Shown here: positions 17,646 to 25,064 of the stretch, piece by piece
Position numbering within the stretch: the stretch's first letter is position 1
How the letters are laid out: every line of letters begins with the position of its first letter
Origin: JACNJF01 sp050288105
GTDB lineage: Bacteria > Pseudomonadota > Gammaproteobacteria > GCA-001735895
Length of the DNA: 64,000 nucleotides
Direction: 5' to 3'
NCBI GenBank assembly: GCA_050288105.1
Contig: JBNKDE010000005.1
Location: 124,001 to 188,000 of the forward strand
Made by a program: the position numbers and the translations under genes
Notes under the pieces: model-generated
What the model was told of the DNA's origin: nothing
The model's input: the letters and a program-made list of their open reading frames with translations, nothing else
Databases searched by the model: none

Positions 17646-17933
17646 ATGAAAAAATGGATTGCTGAACGAGAACTCTGGTTCTCGGAAAAAGGGAAAAGTG
17701 AGCGTAAGAAACTCACTGTTCGAGTAGGTGTACCATATTGGGCAAAAGAAAATATGGCAGCTTGTCCAGTCGAATATGATGGATTATTTGAAAGTTACTC
17801 GGATGCATATGGCGCAGATTTATTGCACGCTCTCTATCTGGCATCAGATGTTGACCGCCAACTAAGCAAGCTTAGTGAAAGCAAATACGACTTTTACTTT
17901 CCTGGCGGGGAGCCATATTTTGATCAAGGTTAA
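17646..17933 (+). CDS. Cassette protein 1, hypothetical (95 aa)
   Basis: The first gene of the cassette array encodes a 95-residue soluble acidic/basic mixed protein with no signal peptide or membrane segment. It starts MKKWIAERELWF, contains a GVPYWAKENM segment, and ends in an aromatic/acidic tail with FYFPGGEPYF. It resembles short conserved hypothetical proteins found in bacterial cassettes, but no function is recognised. It sits between attC-like sites 1 and 2, 14 bases after the first R' core, the tight packing typical of a gene cassette. Codon use is AT-richer than in the flanking chromosomal genes. Confidence 0.75.
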   Translation: MKKWIAERELWFSEKGKSERKKLTVRVGVPYWAKENMAACPVEYDGLFESYSDAYGADLLHALYLASDVDRQLSKLSESKYDFYFPGGEPYFDQG

Positions 17934-17948
17934 TCATTTTTTAAAGAC

Positions 17949-18032
17949 ACATAACAAGTGGGTCATGTTGCTCCCTGCGGTCGCTGGGACGCTCCGCCTG
18001 CGGCTCCGCGCCCCATACCCAAATCGTTATGT
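17949..18032 (+). other. attC site 2
   Basis: The R'' core ACATAAC (17949-17955) and R' core GTTATGT (18026-18032) are exact reverse complements. The 84 bp site has imperfect inner pairing, with GC-rich repeats such as GCGGTCGC and CTCCGCCTGCGGCTCCGCG in the middle. The pattern (RYYYAAC...GTTRRRY, palindromic, after the stop codon) is that of integron cassettes. Confidence 0.85.
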
Positions 18033-18039
18033 GTAATAA

Positions 18040-18402
18040 ATGAAATACAAAAACATATATTCAGCGATACACAATTTCGGAGACAGTTTCACTAGTCTAA
18101 TGAACTACGTCGACGGTGATTACGTAATTGATGAACTATCTCAAATACATGGAAAGGGATATGATATCGAATTAAATTGGCTAACGCGTGAGTTTAAGCC
18201 TGTCGAGTTATCAACCAATAGATTAAAAAAATCAATTGGCTATTGGGGTGACTCATTAAAGAAGCATCTGTCCTCCCAAAATGTAGATATTGAAAAACTA
18301 TCTTCTATTTATTTCAGGTGGCCTGCCAGTGGTCGGAAATACATGGTAGCTGAGGATGATAGAGGAAAAGAGTATAAGATCTATGTCAATGAAATTAAGT
18401 AA
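18040..18402 (+). CDS. Cassette protein 2, hypothetical (120 aa)
   Basis: The 120-residue soluble protein starts 7 bases after the preceding R' core, so it lacks a normal-length leader, a feature often seen in gene cassettes. It is rich in Lys, Tyr, Asn and Ser with no signal peptide or membrane helix. A segment near the start (HNFGDSFTSLMNYVDGDYVIDEL) recalls small uncharacterised cassette proteins, but I do not recognise a family. It is followed by attC-like site 3. Confidence 0.75.
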   Translation: MKYKNIYSAIHNFGDSFTSLMNYVDGDYVIDELSQIHGKGYDIELNWLTREFKPVELSTNRLKKSIGYWGDSLKKHLSSQNVDIEKLSSIYFRWPASGRKYMVAEDDRGKEYKIYVNEIK

Positions 18403-18405
18403 AAC

Positions 18406-18457
18406 ACATAAAACATGATAATGAGACCCGGGGGTCTCGTTTATCATTCTGTTATGC
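18406..18457 (+). other. attC-like recombination site 3 (short, twin of site 1)
   Basis: The same hairpin as site 1 (ATGATAA.GAGACCC...GGGTCTC..TTATCAT) ends in GTTATGC (18451-18457). The left end ACATAAA differs by one base from the ACATAAC core used by sites 2, 12 and 13. The twin hairpins 826 bp apart differ only in the loop and one nearby base. Confidence 0.65.
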
Positions 18458-18475
18458 ATATAAAGCAGTCATAAG

Positions 18476-18835
18476 ATGAGAAGGAAACCAAGAATTTATC
18501 TTGACCGTGATAGCTGCTGTTTTGGCGAAGACACACATGCCCCGCATGAGGAAGAATGGATTCTAAGACCTGAACACAACCTTGTTAGTATTCTTAATTT
18601 AACTAAAAATGATTACTTACCTACAAACATACAAGGCGATAATCCAGGGTGGGTGGCAAAATGCAAGGATATAGCTATAGCAGTTATTGGGCAAAAATGG
18701 CATTCGGCTAAATTAATCGATCCTACGCTAACGCTAGAATCAATGATCAATGAAAATGGAGATATTAAATTGTTCTTTGAGTACTTAAATGACAAAGACC
18801 CTGACCATGTATTTGAAAAAGCAACAAATGCATAA
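18476..18835 (+). CDS. Cassette protein 3, hypothetical (119 aa)
   Basis: The 119-residue protein has no signal peptide or membrane helix. Its N-terminus carries two adjacent cysteines and a cluster of acidic and His residues (DSCCFGEDTHAPHEEEW), which could bind a metal or simply be structural. The remainder reads as a small alpha/beta fold with the conserved-looking segment AVIGQKWHSAKLI. The stop codon lies inside the R'' core of attC site 4, a hallmark of cassette organisation. The family is not recognised. Confidence 0.75.
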   Translation: MRRKPRIYLDRDSCCFGEDTHAPHEEEWILRPEHNLVSILNLTKNDYLPTNIQGDNPGWVAKCKDIAIAVIGQKWHSAKLIDPTLTLESMINENGDIKLFFEYLNDKDPDHVFEKATNA

Positions 18836-18895
18836 CAATCAGCTCCACAGGATTCGCTCCCTACGGTCGCTCTCCTGTGAGCTGGGGCGTTAGGC
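18830..18895 (+). other. attC site 4
   Basis: R'' GCATAAC (18830-18836) overlaps the stop of the preceding gene, and R' GTTAGGC is at 18889-18895. Inner arms CAGCTCCACAGGA and TCCTGTGAGCTG pair well. The 66 bp length is typical of the classic short attC. Confidence 0.9.
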
Positions 18896-18917
18896 AATAA
18901 ATGGTAGATCTTTATAA

Positions 18918-19751
18918 ATGACAGACGAAAGAAGTGATGTTGTAGATCAATGTTCTTTGTATTCTGTTTTTATCGAATCAATAGTATTTGATAAAACTAC
19001 AATTGATAAGACACTTGTTTTATCTAAAGCTACAGCCTCAATATACTTTCAAAACGGTAGATACTATCTAGTTACAAATTGGCATGTACTTTCGGGTAGA
19101 AACCCGATTACATTTAAGGTCTTAGATAAAAATTGTGCGCTCCCCGAGGCAATAAGAGTATATTTTCCAAAAGATGGTAAAATAGGGTGCTCAAAGAAAA
19201 TCGATTTCCCTTTAAAAAATGAAGAAGACAGATTTAATTGGCTGGAGCATTCAAGAAAACACGAGATAGATGTTGCTTTGCTGCCTTTGAATATCGAGTC
19301 TACTTTTGGCGTCAGCTTAGTTAACGAAATCAACGAATCACGTGGTATAAATGTATTTCCCGAGTATTTCTATGTTGGCCAGGAGGTCTTTGTTTTAGGT
19401 TTTCCTTTAGGAGTGAAAGGTGGCGGAGGTTTCCCTATATGGAAAAAAGCTACAATAGCATCAGAACCTTATCTAGAGACAAATGACAATCATTTGAAAA
19501 TCTATATTGATACTGCAACTAGAGAGGGTATGTCTGGTTCTCCTGTTGTGTTTACAGGTCCACCTAGTGGTAGCGTTCGACTAGACGGGAAACTGCAAGC
19601 GATTATGGTTAGACCAAATAAGTTATTTCTTGGGGTTTATTCAGGTAGGATAATGGGCGAGGATGAATTTTCAGCACAACTTGGGGTGGTATGGAAGGAG
19701 CAAGCCATTAGAGAAATACTTGAATCTGGAGGAAGATACCGTGAGGTGTAA
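18918..19751 (+). CDS. Cassette protein 4: cytoplasmic trypsin-like serine protease
   Basis: The 277-residue protein has the chymotrypsin/HtrA catalytic triad in order: H56 in TNWHVLSG, D118 in EIDVALLPL, and S206 in GMSGSPVVF. The EVFVLGFPLG segment before the serine is also typical of trypsin-like peptidases. There is no signal peptide, no PDZ domain and no membrane helix, so it should act in the cytoplasm as a bare protease domain with a short N-terminal extension. Bare trypsin-like modules of this kind occur as effectors in bacterial conflict systems (established for several families); that role is inference here. It lies between attC site 4 and a truncated attC, next to a coiled-coil protein gene. 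Confidence 0.85.
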   Translation: MTDERSDVVDQCSLYSVFIESIVFDKTTIDKTLVLSKATASIYFQNGRYYLVTNWHVLSGRNPITFKVLDKNCALPEAIRVYFPKDGKIGCSKKIDFPLKNEEDRFNWLEHSRKHEIDVALLPLNIESTFGVSLVNEINESRGINVFPEYFYVGQEVFVLGFPLGVKGGGGFPIWKKATIASEPYLETNDNHLKIYIDTATREGMSGSPVVFTGPPSGSVRLDGKLQAIMVRPNKLFLGVYSGRIMGEDEFSAQLGVVWKEQAIREILESGGRYREV

Positions 19752-19754
19752 AAT

Positions 19755-19761
19755 GCCTAAC
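19755..19761 (+). other. Truncated attC (R'' core only) after cassette 4
   Basis: GCCTAAC follows the stop of the protease gene by three bases, exactly where an attC should begin. The remainder of the site is missing, replaced from 19759 on by an IS3 right-end fragment. Confidence 0.6.
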
Positions 19762-19828
19762 AATTATGAAAATGAATACTACGACAAGTGCGCATAAATC
19801 AGTGTCCACTTTTTGTGGGTAACATCAG
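19759..19828 (+). mobile_element. 70 bp scar: right end of the IS3-family element
   Basis: These 70 bases match 24990-25059 with a single difference (ACGAC versus ACGAG). They contain the last codons of the transposase orfB (NYENEYY.KCA), its stop and the right terminal inverted repeat GTGTCC...GGGTAAC. No left end is present, so it is a solo right end left by deletion or recombination. Confidence 0.92.
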
Positions 19829-19836
19829 AGGCAAAG

Positions 19837-21027
19837 ATGGTTGGTAAAAACCTAGTAGATCAAAAAAAATTGGCTATCAAAAAACTTAGATGCGCAACTA
19901 TGTATGTGTCTGAGTACAGAAATAGTATTGCTAAACTAGTAGATAAACCAACTAAAAAGAGCATAGCTTCCACGCGTTCAGTCCTATGTCAGCAGCTTAG
20001 AGCCCTCATAGAACTTACCGAAAGTAATAAATATGGTGCTGATGAAGAATTCGTATCTGCAGCTTTTTTAATTTGTGATCATTACTTCCAGTATATGTAT
20101 TCAATTATTAAACAGGTCTGGGGAGAGGTTCTTTCAGAAAGCGAATGTATAGATATCCGAACTCATGCTCTTTACCAACTTTCCGATAAACATGAAGATC
20201 AGATTGATGAGGAACTGAAAAGGCTTAGAGAGAACTCTGAAAATGAAACTAGGATTACTGTGTTTATCATTCGATTTCTTGTTGGTAGAACACTTTATGA
20301 AGAGGCTGCGGATTCATTGGCCTCAAGTGACAGTAGGGGGAAAGACAAAATCACTCGATCAATTGAATTCTCTCCAGAAGTAAAACAAGCAGGTATTTCT
20401 ATATTAAGTTACTTTGGGACTATTATTGATAGAAGGTACCCAGATTCTGAAGTCACTGTCAGGATAGAGCAACAAGGGAATACTGTGATTTTAATAGTTG
20501 AAACCCCAACTGGCGAAGTTGAAACAATTGAGAGAGAGCTTGACTCATATGGAAAAGTTATAACTGGTGAACAATCCGTAGATGAGTATTCATCAGACCC
20601 AATGGAAGTGCTCATGATCAAGAATAAGCTAGAAATAACTCAGCTTGAGCTCCGTCAAACTAAAGAACTCTTGCATACTGAAAGAGCTCAATATGAAAAA
20701 AGAATCGAAAATTTGGAAGACAATGTTTCATTTATGCGGTCTATATTTGACAAGACTCAACAGGACGCAGAGAAAGCAAGAAAAATATTAGGCAAGATAG
20801 CTTTAGATGCACAGTCGAATATTGCTCAAACCTTTTTGGAGTTAGTAGAGATACTTGTAAATTTTGAAAAATCTAACAAGATGGAAATAGAAGAAAAAAT
20901 TGCAGTTATACACAAAGAACAGCCATCTTTGATCGATAAACTTAATGAGCTGCTTATTAAAGGAAGCATTCAGGGAGCGGCAGGAAATGCACTTTGGGCA
21001 GCCTTAATAGCTCTACCGAAGATATGA
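19837..21027 (+). CDS. Cassette protein 5: helical/coiled-coil protein paired with the protease
   Basis: From the ATG at 19837 (AGAGG five bases ahead) the product has 396 residues. Roughly residues 1-165 look all-helical. A short alpha/beta segment follows (about 190-250), with the alternating strands VTVRIEQQGNTVILIVETP and a YGKVITGE turn. After that comes a long charged coiled coil (about 255-320) and a C-terminal helix ending in a small hydrophobic stretch (GAAGNALWAALIALP). I have a weak recollection of similar strand-plus-coil segments in multidomain bacterial conflict proteins, but cannot name the family. The frame is open a little upstream into the IS scar with TTG as the alternative start. 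It is AT-rich like its neighbours. Confidence 0.8.
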   Translation: MVGKNLVDQKKLAIKKLRCATMYVSEYRNSIAKLVDKPTKKSIASTRSVLCQQLRALIELTESNKYGADEEFVSAAFLICDHYFQYMYSIIKQVWGEVLSESECIDIRTHALYQLSDKHEDQIDEELKRLRENSENETRITVFIIRFLVGRTLYEEAADSLASSDSRGKDKITRSIEFSPEVKQAGISILSYFGTIIDRRYPDSEVTVRIEQQGNTVILIVETPTGEVETIERELDSYGKVITGEQSVDEYSSDPMEVLMIKNKLEITQLELRQTKELLHTERAQYEKRIENLEDNVSFMRSIFDKTQQDAEKARKILGKIALDAQSNIAQTFLELVEILVNFEKSNKMEIEEKIAVIHKEQPSLIDKLNELLIKGSIQGAAGNALWAALIALPKI

Positions 21028-21035
21028 TTTATGAT

Positions 21036-21119
21036 TCCTAACAAGGCGCTCAAGTTCGCCACAAAAAACGTGGCAGGACTCGGCATAAAGAGCCGAGCCT
21101 CTTAGGTAGAACGTTGAGG
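21036..21119 (+). other. attC site 6, left part (split by an IS1182-family element)
   Basis: R'' TCCTAAC (21036-21042) is followed by GCTCAAGTTC, whose partner GAACGTTGAG is at 21110-21118. The final R' core GTTAGCT lies at 22896-22902, on the other side of the inserted IS. Rejoining 21119 to 22892 gives a normal ~95 bp attC. Confidence 0.75.
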
Positions 21120-22891
21120 CTGTAGAAAAACCTTCAATTTAGCCATCAGGATGATAAAATACGTAAAAAGGAAGCGGAGTCATCAAGTGCCCAGATTCAT
21201 CCCTTACGATTACAATCAAAGCTCTATGGTTGTAATCAATTATCAGGACCAATTACAGCCTGGTACTCTTGAACATGCGATCCATCATCTAATCAATAAC
21301 AAACTCGACCTGTCCGTGTTTTATCCGAAATTGAAAAATGAAGATACAGGTCGTCCTGCTTACGATCCGGCAATACTTTTAAAGATTGTTTTATTCGCCT
21401 ACTCCAAAGGCATCACCTCAAGCCGAGAAATCGAATGGTGCTGCACCAACAACATCATCTTCAAAGCATTATCCTGTGACACTATCCCCCATTTCACAAC
21501 CATCGCCAGCTTTATCAGCGGCTATCCCGATGAGATTGAAAATGTATTTGAACAAATTCTGCTCGTTTGTGAACAACAGGGATTACTAGGCCATGAACTG
21601 TTTGCGATTGATGGCTGCAAGATGCCCTCCAACGCCAGTAAAGAATGGTCCGGCACGCACAAGGAATTAAGCGAGAAACGAGAAAAGATAAAAAGACAGA
21701 TCCGCTACCACATGGAACAACATCGTCAAATCGACAAACATGAAAGCCTCGATGAAGAACGAAAAAAGCGCACTGAAAAAACTATAGCCACCCTCAACCA
21801 GGCCTTCGACAAAATCGATCAATTTTTAAAGTCCAACAGCCCAAGGATGGGCCAGGGAAAAAGACCAAAGGAAGTGAAGAGTAATATTACCGATAACGAA
21901 TCAGCCAAGATGACGACCAGCAAAGGTACCATTCAGGGTTACAATGGGCTTGCTGCGGTAGATAAGAAACATCAGATCATTATAGATGCTCAGGCCTTCG
22001 GAGAAGGCCAGGAACACCATACCCTGCAACCGATCCTGGAAAGTGTAGAAGCGCGTTATAAACGACTAAAAATACATAAAGCCCTATTTAAAACAGACAT
22101 CATCGTGACCGCGGATACCGGCTTTGCCAACGAAGCCAACATGAAATATCTTCACGAAAATAAGATCAATGGCTACGTACCTGACAATCAATTCAGAAGT
22201 CGTGATCCTAAGTTTACAGAACAGAAAAATAAATATGGCAAACGACACCAAACAGGGAAAAAGCAAACCAAAAGCCTGATACCAGCCAGTGAATTTAGCT
22301 TCGATCCGGTGAGTAAAACTTGTATCTGTCCTGCAGGAGAAACACTCAGCTTAAGAGATGAAAGAAAAGATGAGTCTGGAAATTTAAAAGTATTCTTCGA
22401 AGGACGACTATTACAATGTCGACGTTGCGAGATAAAAGCCCTCTGTATGAAAAATCCGGCATCAGCCAACCACCGAAAAGGAAATGGAAGACAGGTATCA
22501 TTTATCCTCGAAAAGAAACATGGAAAGCCTAATTATACTGACTGGATGAAGCACAGGGTTGACAGTGAAAAAGGGAAACAGGTTTATAGTCACCGAATGT
22601 CTGTCGTCGAACCCGTTTTCGGTAATATAGGGACTAATAAAAAGCTCAATCGATTTAGCTTAAGAGGAAAACGAAAGGTGCAGGGACAATGGCAGTTATA
22701 CTGCATGATCCATAACATCGAAAAGCTAAAGAATTATGGTCAGATAGCGGCATAAAAGAGTCCTTAAGGACAGAAATGATCCACACCGCATCAAATAGTT
22801 GAAATTCAATAAAAATAACGGCAAAGTGGCAGGCATGAAAAATAAAAATCAGCTGAATGGAATCACGTCCTCTAAAGGGCTTTTTCTACAG
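21120..22891 (+). mobile_element. IS1182-family insertion sequence inside an attC
   Basis: The 1772 bp element is bounded by CTGTAGAAAAACC on the left and the inverse of CTGTAGAAAAAGCC on the right. It contains one full-length transposase gene. Its insertion point falls inside the L'-R' side of an attC site. A target duplication is not clear; at most one or two G/GC bases are repeated. Confidence 0.85.
21151..22755 (+). CDS. IS1182-family DDE transposase
   Basis: The full-length 534-residue transposase starts 31 bases inside the left terminal repeat. Its N-terminal third has the IS1182/IS5-like helical region (RPAYDPAILLKIVLFAYSKG, SREIEWCCTNNI). The DDE residues are expected at D154 in FAIDGCKMPSNAS, in the VTADTGFANEANM segment, and at the glutamate of MSVVEPVFGNIGTNK. 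A cysteine-rich insert (CICPAGE...CRRCEIKALC) before the last acidic residue is typical of this family. No frameshift is seen, so it may be active. Confidence 0.93.
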   Translation: MIKYVKRKRSHQVPRFIPYDYNQSSMVVINYQDQLQPGTLEHAIHHLINNKLDLSVFYPKLKNEDTGRPAYDPAILLKIVLFAYSKGITSSREIEWCCTNNIIFKALSCDTIPHFTTIASFISGYPDEIENVFEQILLVCEQQGLLGHELFAIDGCKMPSNASKEWSGTHKELSEKREKIKRQIRYHMEQHRQIDKHESLDEERKKRTEKTIATLNQAFDKIDQFLKSNSPRMGQGKRPKEVKSNITDNESAKMTTSKGTIQGYNGLAAVDKKHQIIIDAQAFGEGQEHHTLQPILESVEARYKRLKIHKALFKTDIIVTADTGFANEANMKYLHENKINGYVPDNQFRSRDPKFTEQKNKYGKRHQTGKKQTKSLIPASEFSFDPVSKTCICPAGETLSLRDERKDESGNLKVFFEGRLLQCRRCEIKALCMKNPASANHRKGNGRQVSFILEKKHGKPNYTDWMKHRVDSEKGKQVYSHRMSVVEPVFGNIGTNKKLNRFSLRGKRKVQGQWQLYCMIHNIEKLKNYGQIAA

Positions 22892-22902
22892 GCTCGTTAG
22901 CT
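22892..22902 (+). other. attC site 6, right part (R' core)
   Basis: GCTCGTTAGCT directly follows the IS right end. GTTAGCT is the R' core that completes the site begun at 21036. Confidence 0.65.
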
Positions 22903-22914
22903 TTATCAGAGAAT

Positions 22915-23241
22915 ATGGATCGAAATAATCTGACCTTAAAAGACGTAACCCTAACACTGAGCCCAACATTGGGGTTAATTTCCGGACTGGTCTTCTTGGC
23001 TAAAGGTTTTACGGTTGTTGGAACAATCGTTCTCGCACCAACAGTCGCGATATTTGTATATTCGTTCTATAAGTTACCTTATAAAGAAATAGGCGTTAAA
23101 CTCGCGCAAAGGGAAGAAAAGTTAAAGGAATCCGCCTTTGGTAGAGTAAGGTTGGGGGTCGAAAAAGTTTTTGATTATATCGGCATCCTTTACTTTCTTT
23201 TTATAGTCTGTGCTGCCGTATGGTGGTTTTTCTCGAATTAA
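22915..23241 (+). CDS. Cassette protein 6: small membrane protein (108 aa)
   Basis: The 108-residue product has a polar start, a hydrophobic hairpin at about 15-52 (two close helices with PTLGLISGLVFLAKG and VVGTIVLAPTVAIFVYSFY), a charged amphipathic middle (EIGVKLAQREEKLKES), and a C-terminal helix at about 87-106 ending WWFFSN. It is probably an inner-membrane protein. No family is recognised. It begins 12 bases after the R' core of the split attC site and ends before attC site 7. It lacks a clear ribosome-binding site. Confidence 0.75.
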   Translation: MDRNNLTLKDVTLTLSPTLGLISGLVFLAKGFTVVGTIVLAPTVAIFVYSFYKLPYKEIGVKLAQREEKLKESAFGRVRLGVEKVFDYIGILYFLFIVCAAVWWFFSN

Positions 23242-23279
23242 GGCAATGTATAGCACCTAAAAATGCAAATTAAACCAAA

Positions 23280-23393
23280 AGCTAACAAAGCAACCCAAGT
23301 TCGCACCACAAAAAACATGGCGCTGGACCTCCACAAATTATGGCCTAAAAGGCAGGCCATAATTTACTCCGGCCCTTGGTTGCGGCGTTAAGC
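23280..23393 (+). other. attC site 7
   Basis: R'' AGCTAAC (23280-23286) and R' GTTAAGC (23387-23393) enclose a 114 bp palindrome. The arms ACCCAAGTTCGCACC and the GGCCCTTGGTTGCGG region partly pair, and AAATTATGGCC pairs with GGCCATAATTT near the tip. Confidence 0.85.
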
Positions 23394-23396
23394 TTA

Positions 23397-23720
23397 ATGA
23401 ATAGATACTTCACATTAATCGAGCATACCATAGGACTAGTATTAATTTTGGTTGGTCTCGGGTTTATATCTTTAGGTGATAGCGAATCCTTCAGAAGAAT
23501 TCAACTCTCAACCGAATCCCTACATGGCGCTATAGTGATGGATTGCATAAACGAACAGCAGGTACAGCATCGTACCGAAAAAGACTTGCGCGAAATTAGG
23601 AAATATTCATTTGAAATGCACGACATTTTAGTTAATTTACGAATTTTGATTTTAGTAGCAGGTCTCTATGTCCTGGTAAACGGAAAGCTCAAAAGAATAT
23701 TTGAAGGTCGGAAAAAATGA
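23397..23720 (+). CDS. Cassette protein 7: small membrane protein (107 aa)
   Basis: From the ATG at 23397, only three bases after the R' core, the product has 107 residues with two predicted membrane helices (about 7-26, HTIGLVLILVGLGFISLG, and about 82-98, NLRILILVAGLYVLVNG) around a central soluble segment with a single cysteine. The membrane-soluble-membrane layout resembles many unassigned small inner-membrane proteins. No family is recognised. The next attC begins two bases after the stop codon, which confirms the cassette layout. Confidence 0.75.
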   Translation: MNRYFTLIEHTIGLVLILVGLGFISLGDSESFRRIQLSTESLHGAIVMDCINEQQVQHRTEKDLREIRKYSFEMHDILVNLRILILVAGLYVLVNGKLKRIFEGRKK

Positions 23721-23721
23721 A

Positions 23722-23787
23722 GCTTAACAAGTGGCTTGTGTCGGAATCACTCGCTGCGCTCGCTCTCCGCACAGCCAGGCGTTAAGC
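23722..23787 (+). other. attC site 8
   Basis: R'' GCTTAAC (23722-23728) and R' GTTAAGC (23781-23787) are exact reverse complements. GTGGCTTGTG pairs with the CACAGCCAGG side, and the tip contains CTCGCTGCGCTCGC. The 66 bp length matches site 4. The IS3-family element lies directly to its right. Confidence 0.9.
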
Positions 23788-23843
23788 ATCCAAGTTACCC
23801 ATGAAAAGTAGACACCTCACTACTACCTAATGAGGCTCTTGAA

Positions 23844-24161
23844 ATGACAAAGAAAACGAAGAATAAATACAATCACTATACTGAAGACTTCCGTCGAGAA
23901 GCGGTACGCAGATCGGAAGATCCGAATGTCTCAGCAGTCGACATTGCTCGAGAACTGGGTATTCATCCTGGGCAAATCTATAATTGGCGCCGCCAATATA
24001 ACCGACTCTCCGATAAGCAATTTAATAGCGTAAATGGTGTGGATTATTCAAAACAGGAAAGCGAAGAAATTCGAAAACTAAAACGAGAGATCTCTGATCT
24101 CAAAGAGGAGAACGAATTTCTAAAAAAGGCGACGGCGTACTTCAGCAAAGAAAACTGGTGA
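23844..24161 (+). CDS. IS3-family transposase orfA
   Basis: The 105-residue protein is the helix-turn-helix part of the transposase (YTEDFRREAVRRSEDPNVSAVDIARELGIHPGQIYNWRRQY) followed by a leucine-zipper coiled coil (ENEFLKKATAYFS). Near its end, the A-AAA-AAG run in FLKKA is the usual -1 slippery site of this family, by which orfA and orfB are joined into one protein. orfB lies in the -1 frame as expected. Confidence 0.93.
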   Translation: MTKKTKNKYNHYTEDFRREAVRRSEDPNVSAVDIARELGIHPGQIYNWRRQYNRLSDKQFNSVNGVDYSKQESEEIRKLKREISDLKEENEFLKKATAYFSKENW

Positions 24162-25028
24162 GGTACGCCTATATGGAATCCCTGCGGGATCAGTATGCCA
24201 TTGTAAAGATGTGCCGCTGGTTGCAGGTCAGTCGATCCGGTTACTATAAATGGCGCAGTCGTAGAGAGAGTTCACAGGCTCAGCAGAGGCGACACTTAGA
24301 GCAGGCATTGATCAGGAACCTTTAATCAGTTTAAGAAGCGCTATGGCGCACCTCGTCTGGTTGTGGAGCTTAATGCAGCAGGTGTGCCCTGTAGTAAAAA
24401 TCATGTGGCAAAACTGATGGCTGACAATGAGTTACGGGCGCGCAATGGTAAGGGCTATAAGTACTTCCCCTCATTCAATGCAATCAATCATGTGAGTGAT
24501 AATCACTTAGCCCGAAAGTTTAATGCCAGTAAGCCCAATGAAAAGTGGGTATCGGATATCACGTATATCAAGACAGACCAGGGCTTTGTGTATCTGGCCG
24601 TGATCATGGACCTGTTCTCAAGAAAGATCATTGGCTGGGCACTGGATAGCAGTATGACCAATGCTTTGATCATAGAAGCCTTTAACATGGCGGTGGCCAC
24701 ACGAGAGGTCGAACCAGGGCTTATGCTACATTCAGATCGTGGTGTACAGTATCGATCAGGTGAGTACCAGCACCACTTGATAAAAGAAGGCATTAAACCT
24801 AGTATGAGCCGAAAAGGAAATTGTTGGGATAATGCGGCGATGGAATCCTTCTTTGCTCGACTCAAAGTTGAGTCAATATATGCAGAAAACTTAAAGGGAA
24901 AACAAGATGCCTATGCTTGTGTATTTGAATACATTGAACTGTTTTATAATTCAATTCGTCGGCACTCTGCCAACGGCTATAAAAGTCCAAACAATTATGA
25001 AAATGAATACTACGAGAAGTGCGCATAA
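24158..25028 (+). pseudogene. IS3-family transposase orfB, disrupted by a frameshift
   Basis: orfB begins in the -1 frame at 24158 (GTG; ATG at 24173) and reads MESLRDQYAIVKMCRWLQVSRSGYYKW, as expected for the integrase-core N-terminus. After ALIRN at 24319 an extra C near 24320 leads to a stop at 24323. The next frame continues FNQFKKRYG and gives the rest of the rve domain, with DITYIKTDQG, HSDRGVQY and GNCWDNAAMESFF supplying the D-D-E residues. The catalytic chain is therefore split and the element should be unable to move on its own. Confidence 0.9.
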
Positions 25029-25064
25029 ATCAGTGTCCACTTTTTGTGGGTAACATCAGCATCT

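Larger units (their letters stand above)
23794..25054 (+). mobile_element. IS3-family insertion sequence (defective)
   Basis: The 1261 bp element has 22 bp terminal inverted repeats (GTTACCC at 23794 and GGGTAAC ending at 25054) matching at 19 of 22 positions. It carries orfA and an orfB with a one-base insertion. AGCATC occurs at 23785-23790 and again at 25058-25063, a possible target duplication if the ends extend a few bases. It sits between attC site 8 and cassette gene 8. Confidence 0.9.

Noticed and set aside
17551..17649. A 32-codon open frame just before cassette 1
   Set aside because: It runs straight through the attC-like hairpin, so its codons are explained by that repeat, and it has no good ribosome-binding site.
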